From positions 11,074,321-11,138,320 of the forward strand of contig CM063109.1 of assembly GCA_031841125.1 (NCBI GenBank): 64,000 nt of DNA, read 5' to 3'. The notes under the pieces were generated by a model. It had not been told where the DNA came from, ran no database searches, and worked only from the letters and a program-made list of their open reading frames with translations. Within the stretch, counting starts at the first letter, position 1; each line of letters starts with the position of its first letter. The translations under genes and the position numbers were made by a program. Below, one piece after another: positions 47,350-57,240 of the stretch. The stretch is from Acanthococcus lagerstroemiae. Its lineage: Eukaryota; Arthropoda; Insecta; Hemiptera; Eriococcidae.

Positions 47350-48735
47350 GAGCAAAACACTTCAGAAGTCGTCAAATTTCGGACCGCCCTATAGTAAACA
47401 GGTTAAGTCCTAGAAACTCTAAAAGAGCATCCATATTGAATTTTATGAACACTGCGTCCCTCCGGCCAATCTCAGGAGCCACAATTTAACATTTATAGAC
47501 GAACTATCGCCGAAACGAATTGTGTAACCTCTGAACCTTCACAACCGATATCTATTCAAGATTTCTGAAAATTAAGTGAGGTTACTAACGTAAGAGAATA
47601 CTTTAAAGGCGACCGGTTCAAATTTCTAAAATTTCTAAAATAAGAGACAATCCACTAAGCACGTATGCGGACTTCGCTAACTTACTTCGTTGCCCTGAAG
47701 TCCAAACATAAACTAGCCAAATGCCTGGTTTTGGACCAGAAGGTCAGCTTGCAAGCTTCGCTCGACTCTTCCATGATTATAAGCTTTGAACTCTCGCAAA
47801 CGAGCTTCAAATCCAATATTTTCTCAATAGATCGTGAATCAGCAATAGAACTTTCCAACACTTAACGTCCCATAAGATCATCATATTATAAACACCAATA
47901 ATGATGAACGATAATCGAGTGGAACGATTATGCGAACTCATTCGTGATAACATAATCGTGACGATGCAGTTCGAGCGCGTAACTAGCTGACTGTACACTC
48001 CATTTTCTGATCCAGAGATGTGACTTGGAATTTTTGTAGTTCAGACCCTAAAGAATATTTTAAGAAATGTTGCCAACCCCGAACCAAATGCGGAGCCCTC
48101 CCAGGATGTCATAAGTGTCTCCATCCTCAGCTTTTCTTCAATAACTTCTCACCCGTGAGTAGTACTGCTAAAATGTTAGCAACAAAATTATTCTACCGTA
48201 AATTTTAAGAAAAGTCTTGCAATTTTTCGTATCTTTCTTAGAACCCTCTGAAATCAAGGCTCAAAAATGAGTCCGTATAATGCGACATTGGAACCAGAAT
48301 TTTTGACATGTTTGTGGTCTCGCCGACTTCATCAGTTAATTGAAGGGGTGTAAATCTATCTCGGACCTGTTTCTATTCGCCCCTACCTAGCAACTCCAGA
48401 ATTTTTATCTCCCTGTTCCCCTCCCTCTAGGATTCGGCATTTTGAAACTTACGTTTTCCTGATTCTTTTATGAATGATTTTATAATTATTACAACTTTCG
48501 AGACCTTGCAGTGGCTTGAATTACCGCTTCATTCAACATCTGTTGTGAAGGTTTCGAGGTTGCACAATTCGATTTCGGCGATAGTTTGGTTATAAATTTT
48601 AAACTGTGACGCCTGGGAGTGGACGGCGCACAATGTTCACGAAATGCAATATGGATGTCCTTTTAGAGGTTTTAAGGACTTGACTTCGTTACTAGGGCGG
48701 TCCAAAAGTTGACGATTTTTGAAATGCTTTACTCC
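47346..48735. repeat. Inverted repeat, arms about 200 bp, spacer about 985 bp
   Basis: 47346-47550 and 48535-48735 are reverse complements. Paired landmarks are GGACCGCCCTATAGTAA with TTACTAGGGCGGTCC, CATCCATATTGAATTT with GCAATATGGATG, and AACTATCGCCGAAACG with CGATTTCGGCGATAGT. The spacer includes 47560-48000 (nothing recognised) and the start of the 48.0-49.3 kb repeat. Confidence 0.65.
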
Positions 48736-49300
48736 TAGTGGATAAACTTGCTCCTTTTGGTTTAAGAGCCCAATGGCTAGAATTTTTTTCGAAATCGAAC
48801 AATTTTGAGAGGTGCCGCCGGGAGGGGCTGTTCGTTAAATCTGAAATATATGTACGTTCCCATGGGTTCGAGCTTGGGAAGCTCCATAATTTTATTATTT
48901 TTCTATTTCTTTATGTAAAAAATCAATTTTCTCAAAATTATTATTTTTTTTTTTTTTCGTGTTCCATCTTCAGCAGGAGGTACCTCAGTCAGGTTTCACG
49001 CTAGAAGGCTCATCAAAGTCTTATTTTGTAGCAAATTGCCTCTACTTTCAGAATATATGTATATCTACATATTTACATACTTGACAAGTAGTTGCTAATC
49101 TCAAAAGTTGGAGCACCTACTGAGAATTTTGAGGAAAAATAATTCGAAGGTTAATGGTCTCTATTGAATTTGGGGTAAAAAGTACTCTTTCTTGTACTTC
49201 GAATATTACAGTTTACAGATACTTAATTTAAGCATAAAAATGATTGTCCACTCGAATTTCAGGAACGTTAAATCAATTTATGAAAGATTTTTGTCAGAAC
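48040..49300. repeat. Dispersed repeat, longer copy
   Basis: Counterpart of 44030-44870 (see that entry). Contains a run of T at 48943-48957. The frame at 48738-49004 carries no recognised motif. Confidence 0.55.
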
Positions 49301-49699
49301 CCTCATTTTAGAGGCTCCACTGACGGGGCAGAAACTAAAAATTACATATAATACGGTAAAGTATATCAAAAAATGGGGTTTTGGGGACGCCGAATTTATT
49401 TTTTAAGGTTGACTGTAACCTCTGCCAATAATGGTCCACAGAGATTAGTGACGTAAAAACTTTGAACTTATTCGCCATATTCGACATAGTGAGGGCGCAT
49501 ATGAAAAGGGATCAGTTGACCAAAAGTAAAATTTTACAGGAGAAGCGTTTAAAATTGAGGTTTGTTTTTTTTTTTTTTGTAATTACCGTTCTGTTACTTA
49601 CCAACATTTCAACCGTGAATGTCCTACACACTACCTCACGCTCCCGTAATCTCTTGTCCGTTCTTTTTGCAACAAATTTCCAATGTTTTTTAAAGAATT

Positions 49700-50500
49700 T
49701 AAATGTTTGATGATCTCCGAAGAATATCTTCGAAAAACTTTGGGAAAATTCTCCAATGGTTTTTAAGGAACTTCATCGGAATTTTTCGAAGTAAATTCCA
49801 ATACTTTCCGGAGAGTCTTTTCGGAAATCTTTAGAAAATATTTGTAATGTTTTCCGAAGAATATCACCAAACATTTTTTGGAAAATTTTCCGATGATTTT
49901 TATCCTTAATTTTCGGAAAAAAATTCCAATTTTATCCAAAGAATTTCTTTTAAAATGTTCGGGTAAATTTCCCGATAATTTTTGAAGAATTTTACAAGAA
50001 ATATTTGGGGAAAAACTCTGAGGGTTTTTGAAGACCCTTTTATAAACAATCTTCAGAAAAAATGTTCTCCGAAGAATTTCTAACATTTCATCGAAGATCC
50101 TCGGGAAAAATCTCTTATGATTTTAAGGAATTTCATTGGAAATTTTCGAAAAACAATTCCGATAATTTCCGCAGAATCTTATCGGAAATCTTTTTAAAAA
50201 ATGTCCAGTGTTTTCTAACGAGTTTAAAAGTTTAATGACATCCGAGGAATTTCATTGAAAGCCTGTAAGTAAAATATCCGATAATTTCCGAAGAATCCTA
50301 TCGGAAATCTTTAGCAAAAATTACCAATGTTTTCCAAAGAATCTCAACAAATTACTTTGAGAAAATTTTCTGGTAAATTTTAAAGAACTTCATAGGAAAT
50401 ATTCGGGGAAAAACTCCGATGGTTTTGAAGAATTTTAAGAAAAATCGCCAGCAAAAAATGTTCGATGATCTCCAAAGAATTTCATCGAAAATCTTCGGAT
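49700..50500. repeat. Degenerate minisatellite (TTTTCCGAAGAAT family)
   Basis: Variants of TTTCCGAAGAATTTCATCGG, AAAATTTTCCGATGATTTT and TCGGAAATCTTTAG alternate through the whole tract with a period of roughly 45-60 bases and heavy drift. Non-coding. Confidence 0.75.
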
Positions 50501-51481
50501 CCCAGTCCCTTAAACGGTACGATTAGACAGGCATTCATGCAGCAAGATAAGTTGCCTACATTATAAGATTGGAAAAGTTCCCAGCGAGAAATGCGAGACT
50601 CCCCTTCAGCAGGTACGTAGACAACTCATCCTCACAACGGGTAAATGTATTTGCCTGCTCTCGCATTTAAAAGTGCAAGAAGAAAATATGTCCTGTATTC
50701 ATGGAAAATTGTTTTCGAATAATTTGATTTTACATAAGAACATGCGTTTCCTTTTTGTACTTTTTGGAATAATAAATTTTGACTTGCCTCACTCAAAATT
50801 GCAATATCTCGCTGAATTTTCAGGATAGAGGTCTGTAGTTGATTTTATTCAATTTCCAAGTGGTTTTTATATAGAGTTAACCAAAAAAGTAAAAATCGAA
50901 AAATTGGTCAACTGGTCCCTTTTCGTATGTGCCCTCACAACAGCTTCAAGTATATTTATAATAGGGTTCTTAGAATCGCTGAATCTTGAGGTTGTTTTAA
51001 TGGTAAATCCTATCAATAATGGTCCTCAGGAGGGTAGGAACAAAAAAAAAATTCAAAATTATTGAACAAGCAGCCTCAAGTATATCGATAACAGATTTGT
51101 GTAATCGCTGAATTCATTTTTGAAGTTATTCGCCCTGAAATCCTCACCTATCACAGCCCACAGAGATTACGATTTTAGAAACCTTGATCGCTGATCCCAA
51201 ACCACAGGTTCATTTGGTTAATGAAAAGCTCGAATCAAAGAAATAGTTTGCCAGCAAAACAGTCTGATGCTACTTATTTCGTTGAATTTTATCTCAAATT
51301 TGTGGTTTATTTCTAATATTATTCCCGATTGTGGTTTGCAAGTGAGAGCAGAGTCGATTTTCTTCGGAAATGGTGGAAAGCCAATCGTTCGCCCAAATCT
51401 CTCGGAGTGTAACTTCCTCTAGATGTCTTAATTTATGAACCGGTTTGTATTAACTCGATGATTTTGATATCTGTTACATAG

Positions 51482-51679
51482 AAATATCAAAACCAGCCCT
51501 ACTACAGTCCCAATGGACACTTAGAAGCATCCGAAGAAGATCACCAGGATTTGTCGAAGGTACCAGGAGAACCGGGTGTCGATTACCCCATCTACCACTC
51601 GGTACCGGAGACCAGCTTCAGCTGCTCTTCCGTTCCAGCCTTACCTGGAATGTACGCTAATGTGGAGACTGGTTGTCAG
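51482..51679 (+). CDS. CPAP1-type cuticular protein, exon 2
   Basis: Acceptor GTTACATAG, donor TGTCAG|GTATGA; 198 nt, codon boundaries on both sides. It encodes residues 26-91: a Tyr/Pro/Glu-rich linker (YQNQPYYSP, EASEEDHQDL), then the start of the chitin-binding domain with PIYHSVPETSFSC and PALPGMYANVETGC. Cysteines 1 and 2 of the domain fall at residues 73 and 90. Confidence 0.92.
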
Positions 51680-51780
51680 GTATGATTTCCGAAAATATTT
51701 CTCGTCCATTTCGATGTATCAACGTTTGTATGTAACTGATTTTCTATCTTGGAACTTGAATTTGTTAAATATGCTTTCAG

Positions 51781-51923
51781 GCCTACCATGTGTGTCATGA
51801 CGGGCGAGAAGGAGAACAAGGTGCTGCATTTTTGTGCAGCAATGGCACCCTCTTCAATCAGAAAGAGTTCACCTGCGATTGGTGGTACAAAGTAGACTGT
51901 AGACAGGCTCCTGAATTATACAG
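51781..51923 (+). CDS. CPAP1-type cuticular protein, exon 3 (chitin-binding core)
   Basis: Acceptor TATGCTTTCAG, donor ACAG|GTAGAC; 143 nt entering on a codon boundary and leaving two bases. It encodes AYHVCHDGREGEQGAAFLCS, then NGTLFNQKEFTCDWWYKVDC. Cysteines 3-6 lie at residues 96, 110, 123 and 131. With exon 2 the spacing is C-16-C-5-C-13-C-12-C-7-C, inside the range of the peritrophin-A (CBM14/ChtBD2) domain, with the aromatic residues that line the chitin-binding face. One such domain plus a signal peptide defines the CPAP1 class of cuticular proteins (family knowledge). The 101-bp intron between exons 2 and 3 splits the domain. Confidence 0.95.
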
Positions 51924-54900
51924 GTAGACTAAACTCCTGAAATGTATTGAATATTTTCCAGGTGTTACAAATTGTATCATGCGACTGAGCCGAGGAATTT
52001 CAGATCGACGTTTAATATACAAAACAGAATCGCCATTTTCAAGTTCTTCAATTTCATATCTCATTACTTACAATATTACCTATTAGGAATATTTTCATGT
52101 TGATAGAGAGATGATGGTGCCAGAAAAATATTAAAAAATAGTTGATTCATGTGTAAAGGTTGAGTTGTCCAACTGGATGTAGTAAAATGTAAATTATTTC
52201 AATTCCTTATCGGTACTCCTGTTGAATTACTAGCGAATCAGGCAGGTTTAATAAAAACGAAATAATTTTGTATAATTTTGATGACACCCCCTCCTTCGCA
52301 CCTAAAAGTTGTCTTTTGTTTGAATAAAACGTGTGTACAATTTCACTGAGAAATATAAATAAGTACTTTCACTCAAGATGTATGGAGACTTCTTTTATAT
52401 TCTTGCAATATCTTAGTTTTTTTGAGATCTTTATACAGACAGTTTTAGGACTTCGAAGCAATCTTCACGATTCACTATTTGTTTGATACTGTTTCTGGTA
52501 ACGATGCTGATTTCTCATTTTATTCGGAGAGAGGCACATTATTTCATTCAATCTTTTTTTTTTTTTTATTATTATTATATAAGATTTTGGGAAACAAGAC
52601 ATTTTTTGGAAAGAAGTTCAAAGTCTTTTCTGCTCCAAATGCTTAGGAAGGCATTCTCTCTCCCAAATTTTTTGTTGTTGGAGGGAGAAACTTACATCAT
52701 GTTCTCCAAGACTACCATAAACGACTCGAGATCGGAATGAGATTTGGTAAGACTTTTTCAGATTATTTGGGCTGCTCAAGGGCTCTTTCATGCTCGCTGA
52801 ACTACTTTAAAAAGTGTTACAGAACGATTTAAGACTCTTTTTAGAACTGGTTCAAACGCATATTGACGCGTTGAAGTGAGCGTCTTTGGGACTTGTCCAA
52901 GCTTGTTAAAGATACTCAAATTTCAAGTTCACTGACCGCTTTTCCAGACATGTTCAAGACCATTTCAGGACACATCTAGGTAGTCTTAGACAATTAGAGA
53001 CACTTTCGGATTTTTCCAATTTGCTGTAAGACATCTCAGGAGTATCTTACAACCTTTCTAGATATTTAGTGCCGAAACGAGTGTTAGAAATCTTATATAG
53101 GTCTGGAAAATTTTGAATGGATTCAGTCTTAGCGAGTTCTATAGAGTCTTGAACTATTCAGAATATTTTGAAAATGTCTCAGTCAGGCTTGAAATAATTT
53201 CAAATGAGTCTGAAAAAGCAGGACAGACTTACCTAAGATTGTAAGATTTTAGGTACCTTAGCTACTATGTAGAATAATCTTCTGGCCACGAACGTGTCTA
53301 AAATAGTCTGAAAAAGAGTCTTCAACTTATCGGTGTGATTCATAAGAAGTCTTACTCTAGACAAGTCTGACAGAGTCTGAAGCTATTCTAAAACATTTTT
53401 AAGCTCATCAGAGAGTGGTAAAGAGATCGTGAAGAGTCTCAAAAGAACTCTGATAAATTTTTAATGTCTTTAAATAGTCTTAATTAACTTTCGAACAGTT
53501 TTTAACGAGTCCGCACGAGGTAAGAGTGTTGTAGAGTGTTCAACAAGTCTGGAAAAGCGTTATAAACAGGGTCTAAATTTTTAGGCAAAAACTTTTTTTC
53601 TGGCCTAGCCTATTTAGTCTATTGAGGTCTTCTGGACGAACCAGGAAATTTTAAAACTAACGAGCTATCTTCAATACAGCCTGTTTTAGACTATTTTTCC
53701 TTTAAAATGACTTTTTCGCCTGAAAGCGATGCGTTTCTGGAGACATTTTCGGACTGTTTCGGGTAGAAATACAATTTTCAAGGCTGTTTTGTCGAGTTTC
53801 AATTTTTGGAGAAAAAAAAATTTAATTTTTAGTATTTTAAGAAAAAAAATTTTAAAAATCCATGTCACTTGGAGGGACAATAAGTGAAAAATAGTAACAA
53901 CTTTATCACTTTTTACAATCAAGTATTTTGACTCGAGACTTTTACATTGCACATAATTTGGGAGAAAAATAGAAATATAAAAATTAGGTCCAGTTTTCCA
54001 AGACCTTCAATTTGATATCCATGAAGCCATAGTTTTTTGGGGGACTTTCTGAGGCTATTTTACTTTTTTAGACTATTTCTCCTTTATAAAACTTTTCTGT
54101 GGACTATTTAGGTCTTGTGAGAGACTTTTCATACCGTTTTTTGTTGTTTTTTTAAATTTTTAGCGCCTAAACTTCAGGCTTCTAAAACGTATAAAGCCTT
54201 GAAATTAAAATAAATCCCGAAAAGTCTAAAATCTTGCTGCGAGTATTTCATAAAAGCCTGAACGTAGCAAAGCAATATTTTTTTAGATGGGGGGGGGGGG
54301 GGTGCTTTTCCTCCAATTTGGGATTCGAACTTAGAGAAATTGGCCGAAATTTTCATAATCGACAAAGTAAAGACAATATCGATATAGTTTTTAGATTTTG
54401 CCAATTTAAGGTCGGATTTGCTAAATTTGCAACTTCAGAAAATTTCTGTAACGAGACTTCCTTTGACTATAGAAACGTCTTAACGATTTGTAAGCAAATA
54501 AAAAAAAAATAACTGAATTTAAATCATTGCAAACTTTCAGTTACTTGAGCGAACCCTAAATATTAGTATTTTTCAATTAAATTTTGCACACGTTGTCTGT
54601 ATACTAAAAGAAAACGTTCTACTGGGATCCTCATCGAAATTCAAAATATTTTTATTTACATCCCCAGTGGTAAGCAGACCTCTGAGCCTAAAGAAGTAGT
54701 AACTTATAACACTTTCAGAACTCTGTTTATAGTTAATCGAAGATCAAATTTAATTAACAGAAATTCGTTGTCAGGGTCATAGCTAGTAGATTTTTCTTTC
54801 TTGAGAGGGAAGGGGCTGTTGACAGTAAAAATGCCGATTACAGTACAAAAAAATTCAGTTGGAACCATGAAAAGTAAATTTATTTCCTAATTTTGTCGAA

Positions 54901-55105
54901 CAGCTACTGGGACTTTGCCGAGTGCCAACTTTTCAGACATTTTAAGGGGTGACAACCTTATACCTCCCCTCGCTACGGCACTGTCATTGCTCAGTACATA
55001 CCGAGAATCCTTTACAGCATTTTGGCACTCGTCGGATGATTAAGATTAAAGGAAACTGTAGTGAGAACAGGAATGTAACGCTGCCATTATTTTCTATGTT
55101 CGCAG
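51924..55105 (+). repeat. Intron 3 of the CPAP1-type gene with degenerate GTCTT-type repeats
   Basis: GT...AG intron of 3.2 kb. From about 52.4 to 54.2 kb short variants of AGTCTTGAA, GTCTGAAAAAGTC and AGACATTTTCGG recur at loose spacing. A G run lies at 54289-54302. A possible decayed CAGTGG-type MITE spans 54772-54983 (CAGGGTCATAGCTAG ... CGCTACGGCACTG). Confidence 0.6.
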
Positions 55106-55274
55106 ATTAAACGCAGACCCCGAAACCAACCCGTATTCGCCGAAAGCCAAGAGCGAAGAATCCAAAAGCGCCGAGGAATTGAATTACTACAAGCCTACTG
55201 TATCTTCAAAATACTACAAGCCACGACCTCACTTGCAAGAGCTACCATACGACAGTGGTCATCGTTATTATTAA
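55106..55274 (+). CDS. CPAP1-type cuticular protein, exon 4 (C-terminus)
   Basis: Acceptor TATGTTCGCAG; the first base completes the Arg codon begun in exon 3, and TAA lies at 55272-55274. It encodes LNADPETNPYSPKAKSEESK and a Tyr/Lys/Pro tail (YYKPTVSSKYYKPRP, ending GHRYY). The whole gene gives a 194-residue extracellular protein: signal peptide, acidic linker, one chitin-binding domain, Tyr-rich tail. Such proteins bind chitin in the cuticle or apical matrix. All four exons join in phase without a stop, so the gene appears intact. Tyr-rich ends could serve for cross-linking (inference). Confidence 0.9.
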
Positions 55275-55726
55275 GTCCAAGTCCCCACTGGTTTCAAAAT
55301 TATTATTTAATGAACCCTTCATCGAACTATTGTACGCCATCTCAGTTCTCATTGAAATTTGCCATTTTTCTTCTAGTGTTCACGAACGTGTATTCTTTGT
55401 TGTTTTTCATAAAATATTATTAATTTTTCTTTTGTTCTTTCTGTAAAAAAGATATGAGACCCGAACCAGAATTCGATAATTCCGCTGCAGTTCTATTTCG
55501 TATTATTAGTGATTTCTCAGGGATAGCTATATAGGCGTACAGGAAGGAGGCTTTTTCCTTTAAAAAAATCCTGTAAAAGCCCCCCCCCCCCCAAAAAAAA
55601 AAAAAAAAAAAACCACCGAAATATTACAGGGCTAAAATAATTTTTAGCGTTGTTTTGATGCCTGTCAGTCCCCCATGAGTCCTCCACTTCTGTTCGGCTA
55701 TTTACGCTTGTACATATTATGTAGAG

Positions 55727-56038
55727 GTGGCCAATACTGCTAGTCAACGAAAAAGGAAGTTGACATTTTCAAAACATAAAATAATTTATTATTCTGGAGC
55801 AACAAGATTACATCTCGAATTCCATCCTAATTTGACTGCTGTGCAGCTGCTGGAACATGACGAATGCATGCAAGAATTTCAGAACTGTAAGAGGTACCAT
55901 GGAAGATCCACGGCGAGTGATGGCTCAGTTGTGTATAATTACAATTTTTTCCTTCCATTTAACGCGACATTTTACCAAACCCCTAGAAATGGATATAAAT
56001 TAGATATTTTTTTATTGGTTTCGAAACCACCTCATTAG
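55727..56038 (+). CDS. Tentative exon with Cys-rich extracellular-like segment
   Basis: The open frame includes HPNLTAVQLLEHDECMQEFQ and NCKRYHG, then YNYNFFLPFNATFYQTPRNG, with two N-glycosylation motifs (NLT, NAT). Splice borders are not resolved. Together with the next segment it could be the extracellular loop of a two-helix membrane protein such as a BK-channel beta-subunit-like or TipE-like protein. That is a guess from layout, not from a matched domain. Confidence 0.25.
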   Translation: MANTASQRKRKLTFSKHKIIYYSGATRLHLEFHPNLTAVQLLEHDECMQEFQNCKRYHGRSTASDGSVVYNYNFFLPFNATFYQTPRNGYKLDIFLLVSKPPH

Positions 56039-56135
56039 TAAACTTCTCGAAGTGCCATTGGATATGTTTCAGTGATACTCATTATAAAAAAACAAGAACA
56101 AATGGAGTAGGAAGTGAAGCCAAAGTTAATTCTAA

Positions 56136-56378
56136 CTTTTTCCGGCATCTATGGCTAATTGTTATGACGACTTCGATCCCGTGTACAAACTCTTGGACAG
56201 CAACGTGGTCATGGTTGCATTCGTGTCGTTCTTGATACCGTTGATCATCTCTGTACTGTATTTGACACTTCTGCTCACTGAGCCCATCATTTTACCTAAA
56301 ATGCCGGGATTCGATAAGTCTTTCTTTGAACGTATTAACGGAGGATCTGTAAACACCGAGTTCAGAATGAAATATTAG
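56136..56378 (+). CDS. Tentative terminal exon with one transmembrane helix
   Basis: Open from 56136 to TAG at 56376-56378, with an ATG at 56151. It encodes CYDDFDPVYKLLDSNVV, a helix of about 22 hydrophobic residues (MVAFVSFLIPLIISVLYLTL) and a short tail ending FRMKY. The order Cys-Tyr, linker, helix, short cytoplasmic tail recalls the second helix of KCNMB-type potassium-channel beta subunits (inference). No AG acceptor lies in frame just upstream; the nearest (56125) is followed by in-frame stops, so either the frame starts at the ATG or the locus is a relic. Confidence 0.3.
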   Translation, partial: LFPASMANCYDDFDPVYKLLDSNVVMVAFVSFLIPLIISVLYLTLLLTEPIILPKMPGFDKSFFERINGGSVNTEFRMKY

Positions 56379-57001
56379 CAGGCAGCAAAGTTATATGACT
56401 AGAAAGACAAGAGGGAAAAAATCCAACAAGGTTAAAAAAAAAAAGTCATCATTTCAGATGTAAGCCTATAAACAGAAATCTCCAGCCCATCTCTTTGACT
56501 GCCAAATCGAACTAACGAGGGACAATGGTAGCTAGCGAGTTTTTTTTGGGGGGGAGGGGGGAGAGGGAGGGAGAATTGTAAAGAGCGGAAACTCCGAATA
56601 AAATGTAGAAAATGTCTGTAAAAACTGCAGAAATAAACACGTTCTCATTTTTACAATTTTACCGACTGGCTACTAGAATTAGCTGAATGCCAAATTTTCA
56701 GATAAACAACACGCGAAGGAATGACACAACACATCGTTTCCCCGTCACTATGGCCTTGTATGGGATGAAAAGATCTTTCAAAAATAAGGTCCAATTACTA
56801 TACTTCTCTCTCTTCAATAAGAGGAGCATTACCAACTTTCCAGTCTCCAGTATAAAAGTATCAAGCCAGATTTATGGAACAGGCTCCTATGTTCGAAAAT
56901 AGCGAAATCTTACTACTAATTTGAAAACAAATTTTCGAAACTGGGTCGTAGATCGAAAATTCAAAAATCACGTAATTGTCTATTCTCTAAGCGGACTGGG
57001 G

Positions 57002-57240
57002 GTCTGGTTGGCCGAGTGGATAGCGCGCTGGTCTCGGAGGTCCCGGGTTCGAGCCCACGTAGTAACTCGCCACATTTTGACCTAGGCCGGTTTTTCGACG
57101 AGATGAGAAGAGGGCTGAGACAGCCCTAACAGCCTCCCCAATGTCTCGGAGGTAATGATCGAAAGGGCAGATTCCAGGGCTCGGGTTGAGAGTAAATTAG
57201 AAAAGAGAATCCTTGAAGCTGACAGGAGCACACGTGCTTA
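57002..57240 (+). mobile_element. tRNA-derived SINE, family 2, near full length
   Basis: Head GTCTGGTTGGCCGAGTGGAT (A-box) and CCCGGGTTCGAGCCCACG (B-box) derive from a Leu/Ser-like tRNA. The body has ACCTAGGCCGGTTTTTCG, GAAGAGGGC and GCAGATTCCAGGGCTCGG. The same body recurs at 59385-59580. Pairing is insufficient for a functional tRNA. Confidence 0.75.

Larger units (their letters stand above)
43859..51481 (+). other. Intron 1 of the CPAP1-type gene, 7.6 kb, repeat-filled
   Basis: GT...AG intron (GTAAGT donor, ATCTGTTACATAG acceptor). It contains dispersed repeats (44.0-44.9, 48.0-49.3 kb), the TGAN satellite (45.2-46.6 kb), a hAT-like MITE (47.0 kb) and a minisatellite (49.7-50.5 kb). First introns of this size are usual places for regulatory elements, but none can be read here. 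Confidence 0.75.

Noticed and set aside
49763..50086. 107-codon minus-strand frame, Lys/Phe-rich
   Set aside because: It is contained in the TTTTCCGAAGAAT minisatellite.
57005..57062. Possible tRNA-Leu/Ser gene
   Set aside because: Only the head resembles a tRNA; the downstream body recurs at 59.4 kb, so it is a SINE.
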